64,000 bases of DNA from Sweltsa coloradensis (lineage: Eukaryota; Arthropoda; Insecta; Plecoptera; Chloroperlidae): NCBI GenBank assembly GCA_024449915.1, contig JAMZAV010002009.1, positions 54,254-118,253 of the forward strand, given 5' to 3'. Every line of letters begins with the position of its first letter. The stretch's first letter is position 1. Below the pieces are notes generated by a model. That model made no database searches. It saw only the letters and a list, made by a program, of their open reading frames with translations, and was not told the DNA's origin. Below are positions 52,081 to 63,776 of this stretch, one piece after another. A program made the position numbers and the translations under genes.

Positions 52081-52148
52081 GGATTACGGCACATAGAATT
52101 ACAAATTTGGGCATATAAAACGGGCCCGAAAGAAGACAAAATCCCCAG

Positions 52149-52900
52149 GGCCCCGATTCATGTACATTTTTATCCCGGTATAAGCCGAGTTAGGTGGTAT
52201 AAGTGCGGTATAACTCCGAATCCAATTCATGAAGACTTATCCCGCCTCGACCGGGGATAAGAAAATACGTAAACAGATGGCGGACATTTTAAATTTTGCA
52301 TCTATGTGTAAAACGAGAAAAGTTGTCATTACTCTCATAAAACAAATCAGAAACCGTCCCGGGCCTAGGCCCAGATGTAGAAAATTATTCATAATACAAC
52401 AGTGTAGGCCTAAAGTTCCATTAGGCTATAGGACTACATTCAATTAATGCTAACATAACACGTTTGACAAGCCCTAGGCCTCTCCTAGGCAACCCTAGAC
52501 CTGCACGACCTTGTTCAGACACATCCCGCACAAATAACTAGTTTTGATTACTAAAAGCCTAATGCAGATAAAGAATGGTATGATAGTCCTAGGCTATTCC
52601 AAAATTTACGGCAATAATAAGCCTTTTCTTTTCTTCAAATGAATTCACGCAAACTCCTGTCACTAAATGAAAAAGTAAAACAAAAGATGGTGGAAATTTT
52701 CAGTGTTCTTTTGCTAATTTGCTGATTTACATGGCTGTGGAATGCAGTGGAAAATAACATTTGTTGTGTCTGTTGTTGCATTGGAAATTTTTGATTGGAA
52801 GAGAGTTGCCCAGACTTAACCAGGCCTTATCCTGCCATGTCCTGCATTATACCGTCCTTATACCACCTATACCCGGGATAAATGTACATGAATCGGGGCC
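52149..52900. mobile_element. PIF/Harbinger-like MITE (752 bp)
   Basis: GGCCCCGATTCATGTACATT at the left and AATGTACATGAATCGGGGCC at the right are perfect inverted repeats, continuing with TATCCCGG words. A 3-bp direct repeat CAG flanks it. The 3-bp duplication fits Harbinger, although TWA would be usual. No transposase was seen. Confidence 0.85.
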
Positions 52901-52903
52901 CAG

Positions 52904-54288
52904 ACAATTAAGAAATATTTTGATGACAAGGCAAAGATCTTCGGAAGATCGAAGCTTCATGATTATAATCTGTACACCCACAATGCAACCAATTGACTTT
53001 TTTTTTAAATTGCATTTTCTCCTTAAGGTGGTAGACCCCCATGGGATTGCCGCAGCTTAGTATAAATCGTCTATTATCCATACCGTTGCTCCAATCTTCA
53101 TGAAACCTTTTGCATTGTTTAAAAAACAGATGTCCGCATTGCTGCGACACTTTGAAATTTAAATATGCACTTTATTTTAGTCGGATTTCAATAATGCCAA
53201 TTTAATAAATTTAAAGTGTCACCGCAATGAAGCATAGTCTTAATAACTAGTATTTAAAATTTCAATATGTTATCTTTATTATTGACCTAGTAATTAGATT
53301 ACTATTAATCGAAATAAATTGGAGCGAAAGTGCTGTTCTCTGTTGACGGTTTGGTAAATGTCTTACTCCCGTCAGACAGGGGGCCGGACGAAAAAAATTA
53401 TTCCGCCTCGCCAGCTACCATTCTAAGGGACAACAGCAGCCAGGGTCAGCAGGCAAACAAATGGCAGGGCCCAGGGGTCTTGAAATTCCATTCATTGAAA
53501 CACGGGCAGAAACGAAATGAAATCGTTGCAAAGGCGCTTCACTGATAAAATCAGCAAAAACACAAAACACCAAATCCATAAAAGTAACAACTCCATCTCC
53601 ACGGCTACTTGTATTATATTATACATTAGGTAGGGACCTATCCACCCTACATGATACATCCACATAATATGTTGTTTGTATATATACTGTACATGTTATT
53701 TACTTTTGCTTCTAAAACATAGGCCTACTGAAATCAAAATTATGGTAAAACTAGAAGACGACGACGTGAAAAACTAGGGCCCTTCAACCGGTTAGGTCAT
53801 ATTGCGCCGCCTGTGATATTGAAACTGGAGTACGTCTGAAAATCCTAGGCTAGTAATAATACATACGGCGGCGGAAAGGATTCATCTACATTCAATAGCC
53901 AGGCACAAAAATCACGCAACAACACACAAGTTGAATAAATAGTTATATACCTTCATGAGATCGACCAAAAACTTACGTGTGTAGTGGCAGTGGTAAAATT
54001 ATTTTGAAATTAATACACATTTTGCAATCCCTGATTTAATAATTATAAAATAATAATGATAATAATAATAATAATAATAATAACAATATCAACAATATTT
54101 TTTTATTATATAATAATATAATATATGGATCTCATTGCTTCTTCGATAACTTATTTTTAATTAAAGTGCAACCTTGTATCACCCATATGTAAAGCTATGT
54201 GATACTTGGCAAGACTGTTCGTCTTGATGCCAATCTCACAAAGTGTTTAGATTGTCTGGGTACCTAGTTACAGTGAACACATTTCTCA
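52904..54288. other. Intergenic, nothing firm
   Basis: AT-rich intergenic DNA. A (ATA)n microsatellite lies at about 54050-54085. No gene or bounded element was recognised. Short ORFs have no recognisable domain. Confidence 0.5.
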
Positions 54289-55500
54289 CAAGTAGCAGAT
54301 TATCCTATTTGATGTGAAATGCTAATTTTGGTCGTAGAACTTCGATTAAAAACATTTTTCCAATGTATAGGAGTTGCAGATCTCATATATAGTTTTATAA
54401 TTTAGTAATTATAAAAATATGTGTTTATTTTGACGGGGATTTTCATTTTCCTTGTCGGTCAGCGCGCGCCTTCTATTCGGCTTATAATATAGGAGCAACT
54501 GACCAAAACGTTCATGTTATGAAAGCTCATTGACTGAGCGCTACGGGGCTCCTCTTTGTCACCGCGGCACTCTCTTGATCTTGAAGAGAGTGTAATAAAC
54601 ATATATTTTTGTAAATACTAATTTCCAAAATTATATATGAGATCAGCAACTCCTATACATTGCAAAATATTTTTAATCGAAGTTCTACGGCCAAAATTAG
54701 CGATTCGCATTTCATAAGTAGCAGATTATCCTATTTGATGTGAAATGCTAATTTTGGTCGTAGAGCTTCGATTAAAAACATTTTTCCAATGTATAGGAGT
54801 TGCTGATCTCATATATAGTTTCATAATTTAGTAATTATAAAAATATGTGTTTATTATTTATGATTATTCGGTTTGGGTAATTTTGACAATGACCTGGTTC
54901 AGTCGCATTGCTGTCTCCAGGTATTCATACATAATGTCTCGGTCCGCCACCCGAGGCCTCCCTCTCAACCCTGTGTTATTGTCTGTGCGATCTAACCAAA
55001 ACGTTCATGTTATTGAAAGCTCATTGACTGAGCGCTACGGGGCTCCTCTTTGTCACCGCGGCACTCTCTTGAAGAGAGTCTAATAAACATATTTTTTTAT
55101 AAATACTAATTTCCAAAATTATATATGAGATCAGCAACTCCTATACATCGCAAAATGTTTTTAATCGAAGTTCTACGGCCAAAATTAGCGATTTGCATTT
55201 CACAAGTAGCAGATTATCCTATTTGATGTGAAATGCTAATTTTGGTCGTAGAACTTCGATTAAAAACATTTTTCCAATGTATAGGAGTTGCTGATCTCAT
55301 ATATAGTTTTATAATTTAGTAATTATCAACATATGTGTTTATTATTTATGATTATTCGGTTTGGGTAATTTTGACAATAGCCTAGTTCAGTCGCATTGCT
55401 GTCTCCAGGTATTCATACATAATGTCTCGGTCCACCACCCGAGGCCTCCCGCTCAACCCTGTGTTATTGTCCGTGCGAGCAGGTATTATAGTCGACATCA
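54289..55500. repeat. Tandem array of a compound inverted repeat (2 full units and a partial)
   Basis: Units start at 54289, 54715 and 55202 with AAGTAGCAGATTATCC. Each unit opens with AATGCTAATTTTGGTCGTAG and AATGTATAGGAGTTGC, and closes with the same sequences inverted, so every unit has ~110-bp terminal inverted repeats. The middle carries GACTGAGCGCTACGGGGCTC and a short hairpin CTCTCTTGAAGAGAG followed by TAATAAAC. Units are 426 and 487 bp, and the third breaks off near 55500. Confidence 0.85.
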
Positions 55501-57090
55501 GAGCGAGATATGAATGCGGCGACAAACAGTGGAAGAGGAACCTCTAAAATTATTCCTCAATCACTTGTCATGGTTGGACCAATGAACGAAAACCAGTGCA
55601 GAGTATTGGGTCAGCCCATTCCCTCCCTTTTTTACCCACCCACTTTCTGTTAAAGCTTCACGCTTGAATAGCTTCAAAAGGGGTCTGCGCTCTTAAGCTT
55701 TGATTACATATTTTTTCCAATTTTTGGAATCAATGTGATCCCTAGTACTTGCATGTACCAGCAATCTTCGTAATTTCGAAGAATATTTTGAGCTGCTAGT
55801 GCTGTGCTAGTCTGTAGCATCACATGGGTTGCCTGTTCAATATGAATTTTAATATTTTTAATAATAATCGCGCATGCGCAATCTATTATTAGTTTTATTA
55901 CTGATCGTTAAATATCAATATTATTTACATAAGTGATAATCGAACCAAAATTACCAATACTGTCTCGCATAAGAGGCGGTCCTTTTGAGAGTGCCTCATT
56001 AGAGTGTTTTTAGAAGTGGATACATTGAACAATAAAGACTGAGGATCAAATCTTTTACGGAACAAAGCGAGGTTCTTTATTGTTTGTTGTAAATGCAGAA
56101 CAAGCAGTTGGTTTGAACTTCATGACGGACTGATAATGTGGGTAATCTATCCGAGAAGACTGAAGCAATTATTGATCGCTTGGAAAACAATTGTTTTGAT
56201 TTTTGATCAATATTTTAATTATTAAACGGTAACCCTAGACATATGACCTAAGAGCAGTGCTTCCCAAACTTTTTAGAACCACAACCCATTTTTTAGAACT
56301 CCAAACGTTCGCGACCCACCTAGTAAAAAAATATTGGTAGGTACGAGGGGGGAAGTAAAATAATGAATTTTTTATTGCCAGTAACCACATTTAATACCCC
56401 GAAACTAGAGGCCAACTCTGGCAATCGTTGTCGGGGACACCTCCCCCGTCCCTTGACGACCTCCCCGACGACGATGACAAAGACGATGACGACAGCGCTT
56501 GCTTTATGCTTTATCCTATTGTAATGATTTTTTCACAGAACCTTAATTTTATGAATTAATATATTCATGTAAAATTTGTGCGCAATCGAATAATTATTTC
56601 TTATGAAAATTTCAATATTACGATTTTTTGCTTTTTTAAAATTACGATTAATTTAAAAAAAAATTAAGTTAATTTTTTATTAAATTTAATTTAATTTAAA
56701 AAAAATCTTCAACAGAGTAATTATTTTTTCACAGAACAACAGAAAATCCGCATAACACATGGCAGCTCAATGCACCAATTACGCTCATCCAACAACGCGG
56801 CGGGACTTAAGCGTTTTCCTAGTTTTAATACATACTGGTTGAACGAAGTGGAAATTGGCAATTGCACCTAGAAACAATCCAAAGCATGTTACCTTTCTTT
56901 AACGCAAGTGGCCGTTTGCTCTACGCGAATTCCTGCCAAAAATACTTGCAAAGATATGGCAGGGCTGGAAATGCAATGGGACGAGGAAAACATGTGCGAT
57001 TTATAGGCCTAATACTTGCAAATACTTCACTGTAGGCCTATGACGATGAAACAAATAATTTGTCAGGAATATGGACCAACCAACACTTAA
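55501..57090. other. Intergenic with fragments of known repeats
   Basis: At 56255 CAGTGCTTCCCAAACTTTTT is a typical hAT terminal repeat, without a partner. From 56508 to 56822 is a truncated inverted copy of the core-repeat family ending GGCGGGACTTAAGCGTTTTC then CTAG. No gene was recognised. Confidence 0.6.
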
Positions 57091-57733
57091 AGGGGCTAAA
57101 AACCCCAAAAATTATTTTTTACCACGTGATCTATAGCACAATACTACACTTAAATGACCGTTTAAAAAATTATATCTTGTAACTGTGATTTAACACGAAT
57201 TTTTTAATTTTTTTGATCCAGTAATTGGCTAAAATTGGTGTTTTGGAAAATTTCCTAAATCAGCTTTAACCTGCTTCTTTTTTGGTCCACATAGATACTA
57301 GAGCATAGTACCAATCTAAAATGCCCCTTTATGACATCGTGTCTTGAAACTGTGCCCAAATATACACTCAAACACGCAAAAATATGCATTCCAAAATCAC
57401 ACCCCAACTTGGTAATCAGCATATTTTGACCGAACTACTTGCCCAAATTACAAAACAAAATATAGAGAATTTACAGAAAAGGCTGTCGAGTACGTCAATA
57501 ATAGCCAATATTTTTTTGGATCAAAATCCTCCAAGGTCACGGGGCATAAAGATCGTCCCCATGTTATTTCTTATGGGAGATTTTTGCCGATGGGACCTAG
57601 CTCGAAAAATGTCATGTTTGACAATTTTTTGGGAGGTCATGGTGGCCCCAATAATTTTTCTGTTATTTGCTAAATTCATTACTAGTTAGCCGGAATGAAA
57701 TATATTTTTTGAGTTTAGCGGTTAAATACCCCT
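57091..57733. mobile_element. TTAA-flanked MITE (643 bp)
   Basis: The ends AGGGGCTAAAAACC and GGTTAAATACCCCT are near inverted repeats, and TTAA lies on both sides (57087-57090 and 57734-57737), as for piggyBac-type insertion. The 101-residue ORF inside has no recognisable domain and is not proposed as a gene. Confidence 0.8.
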
Positions 57734-57737
57734 TTAA

Positions 57738-58674
57738 GGGATCAATGTAAACATCAGTGGCTAAATCATGGAAGGGACATTACTGGCATTACTTAGGAAA
57801 TGGATGGTGGAGGTCCCTTTGTTTTGAGTGTTGTTAAAGTCATGGAGACTTTGCGTGGTGAGAACTCGTACAGCACTGAGCACCATAAGGATTCACGAGA
57901 TTCTCGCTCCAAAAAAGACACGGCAGATGTTCAGAAATTCATCTCCACCTTGCCCTATCATTGGCGACTGTGTTGATCTCAAGTGGAAATTGAAGGGGGT
58001 GAAAAAATCACATGCCATGATGTCTACATAGTCTGCTGCAGAGCTATAAAGAAACATATTAAAAAACGATAATTTCGACAATAATGCAATGGACATATTT
58101 CCCTGGTTGTTGATTAAATTTACATTCATTGCGTGAAGCTTCCCTCCTTCGCCTCTTATCTACACCCCTTTTATGCGTCGGCTAGCAGCACCTCCGTTAC
58201 GTCATCAAGGTATGATGGCATATCTTTTGTAAATACAAATGTTAGCATTTTAAAAACACTTTTCCATAAAAGTTTCTCACAATTTCTATTCGAAGTGGAT
58301 TTACCTATCTTGGATTTTGAGGGGAGGAGTGATCTGGTGATAAAATATACAATGACCTTTTTTGTGGAAAATTAAATTTTATGCATTATTTGTTTGAAAT
58401 ATTTTATTCTAATTTACATATTACCTAAACATCTGATTAGTGAGGTCATTTCAGGGTCATATATACATATACAGAAGATCACACTGGAGCCTGTACAAGT
58501 GGGGACCTTTAGTATTTTAAACTACATGCCTAATTATATCTCTGAGCAATAAGCTTGCTCTTTGAATAAGGTACCAGTACAGTAGGAATACCTACGCAGC
58601 ACGCATGCTACTGCATGACATTTATTATTGGTATAGCCTATGTCCCACAAAAATTGGAGATAATAATTGTGCAT
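57738..58674. other. Intergenic and 3' UTR of the zinc-finger gene
   Basis: No gene was recognised. On the - strand an AATAAA (complement at 58621-58626) lies ~50 bp beyond the zinc-finger stop codon and is a good poly(A) signal candidate. Confidence 0.5.
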
Positions 58675-59283
58675 TTAAATGCAATTCATATCTAGATGAG
58701 CATTTTGATTTAGAAATGCTGCATCTGCTTGCATAAATAGCATAGCTTGCAGTTCTATTAAAGAGATGCCCAAAGAAGACATATATGACGAGGGCATATT
58801 ATATGAAGTATCACGTGCAGGCAAACAATTGAACTGACTTTCGTAATTAGAAGATACATTGTTTACGTGATGATTTTTGAACCACTGTTCTTGACGAGCA
58901 TTATTGTTTGTTATTGGCAAAGACAGACCAAAGAACAGGTCCGAATAACATGTATGTCTAGAGAAGTCGCCTTTAGAGCGTCCATTTTGTGCAAAGGTGT
59001 TGACTGTTTTCGTATGTTCCACGTGTTTTGTGAATTCCTTTGCATTATTATCAATGCGATCATCTTGTGCAAGTTTTGGACTAGTTCTGCGATAAGCCCC
59101 TCCTGCTATGGCTTGACAGTTTCCCGCCTCTGAGTGGACGAACCAACCCGTTCTGTCCTGCTTGCTCCTGGTCGGAGGTTCTTCTTGACTGGTGGCTTGA
59201 TGGTGTGTCTTGCTATGAGCTCGCAAGTTACAAACAAGGGCAAACTTCTTGCCACATGTTTCGCAAGGGTGTGGCCGATCCCC
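58675..59283 (-). CDS. Last exon of a C2H2 zinc-finger gene
   Basis: The acceptor TATTTATGTTTTAG precedes 59283 on the - strand. The exon completes the linker TG/DRPHP and one C2H2 finger (CETCGKKFALVCNLRAHSKTH), then a ~170-residue tail without fingers, rich in Asn, Ser and Gln, ending MNCI before a TAA at 58675-58677. It is probably a sequence-specific DNA-binding transcription factor. The paralogue identity cannot be told from one to three fingers. An ATG further upstream extends the frame into intron and is not favoured. Confidence 0.85.
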   Translation of the reverse strand, partial: GDRPHPCETCGKKFALVCNLRAHSKTHHQATSQEEPPTRSKQDRTGWFVHSEAGNCQAIAGGAYRRTSPKLAQDDRIDNNAKEFTKHVEHTKTVNTFAQNGRSKGDFSRHTCYSDLFFGLSLPITNNNARQEQWFKNHHVNNVSSNYESQFNCLPARDTSYNMPSSYMSSLGISLIELQAMLFMQADAAFLNQNAHLDMNCI

Positions 59284-60293
59284 TAAAACATAAATACGAG
59301 CTACAGAATTGAAATTGATATGCTGTTCTCTACACATTCACACGTTTGCCAATTCCACATTTCTACTTCTAAAACCAAATCTGGGACTTGCTGATTCGTT
59401 TTTACCTCATCGACCCCTTGTTACTATATTCCTATATTCATGTAAATTAATTTTTCGGGTTAACTGTTGAAACATCGTTACCATATATGACGTAATACGT
59501 TGATGAAAAATTAATCTATTATATCCAGTACGCGTAGGCATTTTCCTGAACTAATTCATCGATTTGGAATAATACAAAATTTGTGAAATCTCGTAATTTA
59601 TTCAATTCTTGTAAGAATCGGCTATTTAAATTAAATCCATAACTTACTACGAACATAAATACATGACAATACAGTACAACATCAGCAACTTTTCTTTTAC
59701 TTTTTGAGCTCTACGCAATTAACGGAACATACAATAAGAGACTGCATCTAAGGTATAATCCTCCAGCCAGCGCACATGGGTAGTTCGCCTGGCTGCAGAG
59801 TGGTTGCAAGGTGAAGGGTGGATTCACGGAGAACTGGTTTCCCTGCTGGTTAGAGCTAAACAGATGGAGGCTTCGAGAGCTAGTGTAACGGCTTCGTTCT
59901 CCTCGACGTCTGCTCGGCAGTCCAGGTAAGTGGGGGAACCTACATTATGTTAAGGTTCTCCTCCTTCCTTCTATTCACCCATCATCCTCATCTCGATTAG
60001 CCTTAGTGCATTGATAGTCCAGTCAAATAAGACCTTATATTGGCGTTATTTAGAAGAAGAAAAATGCCAATAAGCTGAATTTTAGCAGAGACCTTCCTGA
60101 ACAAGATACTACTACTCTTCTATGATTAGACTGGAGCTTCGGCCGCCATATTGGAAAATGGCGGCCAAAAAGTGTTTTATAGTATATCTCCGAAATGGTT
60201 GGAGATTGACAAAACATTGCGGTAGCAAAAATATTCATCGTATAATTTCCTACAAAAATTGTATCTACTATATTTTTGGTAAAGACAATAATA
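59284..60293. other. Zinc-finger gene intron, right of last exon
   Basis: It contains a partial 5S-type SINE core (see 59765) and otherwise AT-rich sequence without recognised genes. Confidence 0.5.
59765..60015 (+). mobile_element. Fragment of the 5S-type SINE family
   Basis: It shares TCCTCGACGTCTGCTCGGCA, GCTAGTGTAACGGCTTCGTT and the CATCCTCATCTCGATTAGCC tail with the copies at 24203 and 32521. The 5S-like head is replaced or strongly diverged, and the GGACGTTAAGCC block is deleted. Confidence 0.75.
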
Positions 60294-63200
60294 TAGTACA
60301 GGCAAATTAGACTTTGACCCGGACATTTAATGTTCCTCAAATATTATTGCGGGAATACGTTCAGGGGATGTCCCTGAACAAAAAACTCAGTTCCCAAAAA
60401 AATCCTACTTGGGGAAAATCCGCCATCTTGAAAAAACTCCGCCATGTTGTATTTTGCAGATTGTTTGCTCTGACAGGTGATCTAAGTGTCCAAATGACTT
60501 GATTATTTTTCCATTGTTATTATTTGCAACCCCTATTGATAGAAATAATTAATTGTCATGGGAAAAAATCCGCCATCTTGAAAAAATTAAACCATTTTGA
60601 ATTTTTGGTTTTTCTATTATAGCAGGCGATTTAAGTGACCTAAAGACATAACATAATTTTCTTTGTTAATATTAACAACCCCTATTGATAGAAATAATTA
60701 AATGTCATCTGCCCTCCTTCATAATAACCAGAATTTTTACTTTATTGCAAATCAATACCACAAAAATAGCAACCAGCAAATTCAATGTTATTTTTGCAGT
60801 TAAACGTTGCCAACCAAGAAATGTACCATTAAAAACGTTAATATAATAATGAAACTTTTAGAGCAGTAAAGCCTAAAGGTTAATAATGTTTTGAATTATT
60901 TGGACTGTACACTGCACTTGTAAATAAAGAAAACTATGTGAAACAATATTTCGACAACTATTCGGTCGTCTTCAATGGGTGTAATGACATTTGACCAAAT
61001 AAATCATTACATTAATTACAAATGTATTGCGAGTATCAAGTCGATTCAATTAAATGTTTCAAATCACTTACTTAGTGGTTTCCCTTTATTTATTTATTTA
61101 TTTGTTTAACGTCTATCCTATTCAGTTATAAAAACTGATTCACAAAGGAGGACAACTAAATAAATCTAATTACATAGATGCAGAAACAACAATAAACTAC
61201 ATTTAAGTAAATATTTGAAATAGTAGTATTACAACAACAATGCATTAAACACAACAATTTTGGTAACAAATAAAAATGATATTTAATGCATTAATCAAAT
61301 ATAAAAAAAGGGTGGGGAATGAAAAGAAAAGAAAAGAAAAAGAAAGAATTCTCTTGAATTCACCATCATTCAGCAGTCACCGTTGTTCCATCGAAATGTC
61401 ATACCAAGAGTTTTACAAAAAAAGAAATAACTGCTGTTCCTAAAACACTTTTATCGCATTCCTTGTACTGTTACGTAAGTTACTAAACCATCCCCCCTAC
61501 ACATTTGTTCTTGCAATGAATTTAGGCGACGACGCCTCCTAACTGGTGACATAAGACTATCGCTATCACTATCATTATCAATTTCACTGTCAAACTAATT
61601 TGGCGACATCACGTCGTCTACAACGTTTTCGTCGTCTTCTAAAGTGGGAGCGCAGTTGAAACAACCATATCCTGTGCAGTAGCCACACATGCTGGAGCAA
61701 GTTAGTCCATTTTTTGGCCTTTACAAGTTGGGCGCTCACATCCCGTTTTACAGTTGCATGATACAATTCTGAGTAGTTTATCTGGTGCTGGAGCCTTAAG
61801 TGTTGGGATTGGCGTCAGTTGTCCATTCTCAAGTTTCCACTCCCAATCAGCAGGATTGAGGGGAACCCCTATCCATTTAACAACGACATCTGCTGAAGAT
61901 GATCCATGGCATCGTGTGTTTTGTCGACGGCTTCTGGTAGCCGTCAAATACCACCATGGTTTGAGCTTTAGTTTAGTTTTTTTTTTTAAAATTTTTTAGC
62001 TACAGTGACGTTTTACATACGACACATACTGTTGACATATCTGCCTGTACGTAGTGTCGTATCCACACAACGCGGCGCAACAAGTAACCCCCGTCGATGG
62101 TGAATGAGGCTTCATTTGGGGGAAGGTCTTGTTCAGCTGGAGCAATTTCTTGCAGAGGCCTGAAGAGGATGGACTTCGTCCCCTTGCGAAAAGATAATTC
62201 ATCAAAAAGTGTAGGTGGTCTTGCTGACAGTTCGTAGGTGAGATACTCTGCAAGCTCCTCCTCAGTCCGGACGATGCAAAAGATTTGGTGGAAGAGCTGC
62301 GTAGGATTGATGTGGACTACATCATTGCGGACCTGGATGCCATTTAAGACGGTTGCCATAAATTTAACCTTCGCTTGCATTTTTAGATAAATTTGACTGA
62401 ACGGTTTCCCAACCATAGCCTTCATGGACTTAAATTCCACATCTCTAGCACAGTCGCAATTGACACTTGTCTGTTGTCACCACATCGTTTGAAAGAGACA
62501 CACGCAGAGGAGAGAGGTGCTGGAAGGGGCTGAGGAGATGTAGCCACTCTTGCATCTTTGTGGTGTCTTGGGTGTCTCGTCTTTGACGGGACATGCACAT
62601 CTCGACGTGCTGTTCGGATGTGGCTAGGATGACTCCACAGAACTCTTCCAAAAGATCTAACTTATAACCTTTGTCAATGCTGGCAAATTGAATGCACCCA
62701 TTTGGCAAGGGTCGCTTCAGAAAGTCCCCGGCCATGGGTAAATCCGCCAGGAGCCAATCGTAACTAAGTGTGACAGTGAAAATGATAATGATGGCAAGAG
62801 TCTTTTGTCGTTAGTTAAGAGGCGTCGTCGGCTTAATTATTAATTTCAAGGAAAAATGGGGGAGGGGGGGTTAATAATTTTAATAATTTACTAAATACTA
62901 CAAGGAACGCGATAAAAATGTTTAAGGAACAGCAGTTATTTATTTTTCTGTAAAACTCTTGGTACAACATTTCGATGGAACAACGGTGGCTGCTAAATGA
63001 TGGTGAATTCAAGGGAAACCACTAAGTAAGTGATGTTCTATGAAACTTTTGATTGAAACTACTTGATACTCGCAATGAGTTTTTAATTGGTACATTTCTT
63101 GGTTGGAAACTTTTAACTGCAAATATAACATTGAACTTGCTGGTTGCTAGTTTTGTGGGAATGTTTTGCAATATAGTATAAATTCTGGTTATTATGAAGG

Positions 63201-63631
63201 AAGGCAGATGAAATTTAATTATTTCTATCAATAGGGGTTGTTAATATTAACAAAGAAAATTATGTTATGTCTTTAGGTCACTTAAATCGCCTGCTATAAT
63301 AGAAAAACCAAAATTCAAAATGGTTTAATTTTTTCAAGATGGCGGATTTTTTCCCATGACAATTAATTATTTCTATCAAAAGGGGTTGCAAATAATAACA
63401 ATGGAAAAATAATCAAGTCATTTGGACACTTAGATCACCTGTCAGAGCAAACAATCTGCAAAATACAACATGGCGGAGTTTTTTCAAGATGGCGGATTTT
63501 CCCCAAGTGGGATTTTTTGGGAACTTGAGTTTTTTGATCAGGGACATCCCCTGAACGTATTCCAGCAATAATATTTGAGGAACATTAAATGTCTAGGTTT
63601 TGCCCAAAAATTGTCTAACTGGCCTGTACTA
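60294..63631. mobile_element. Long-inverted-repeat element carrying a FEN/XPG-family gene remnant (3.3 kb)
   Basis: The outer ends TAGTACAGGC and GCCTGTACTA are inverted, and the similarity continues inward for over 700 bp (for example GGGGATGTCCCTGAACAAAA and ATCCGCCATCTTGAAAAA on the left, mirrored at 63330-63560). It runs on to GTTTTACAAAAAAAGAAATA near 61410, mirrored at 62940. The left arm has an extra ~280 bp at 61083-61365. ATA on both sides may be a 3-bp target duplication. The only gene inside is the - strand remnant at 61530-62735. The element lies in the last intron of the zinc-finger gene. Confidence 0.82.
61530..62735 (-). pseudogene. FEN/XPG-family protein remnant, nuclease region deleted
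   Basis: Three frame segments in order on the - strand: 62735-62445 (MAGDFLKRPLPNGCIQ...), 62440-62000 (LFHQIFCIVRTEEELAEYL, TIDGGYLLRRVVW) and 61947-61702. A parallel frame near 62060 gives TYRQICQQYVSYVKRHC. The last segment has WEWKLENGQL, APAPDKLLRIVSCNCKTGC and a Cys-rich tail that continues after a frameshift to an acidic end. The tail matches the layout of the gene at 43861 (basic Trp segment, APAP, Cys cluster, acidic end), so this is the same family. The central HEEADTR/DTDV/GCD region is absent between 61950 and 62000, so it is a dead copy. Confidence 0.75.
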
Positions 63632-63776
63632 ATAGTTACGTCACAAAATCATGGTTTATCTTTATATATTTCTTGAGTACCAGCTGATTTCCTAATTTTC
63701 ACGTCCATTAACATAGTTGAACTTCGTTTTTTTGTCGTACCGTAGCCCCTCCCATACACCCTACGTGTAGTCGTAC

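Noticed and set aside
57384..57689. 101-residue hydrophobic frame
   Set aside because: It lies wholly inside a TTAA-flanked MITE and shows no family resemblance.
58867..59133. + strand frame within the zinc-finger last exon
   Set aside because: Antisense to a supported exon and without recognisable features.
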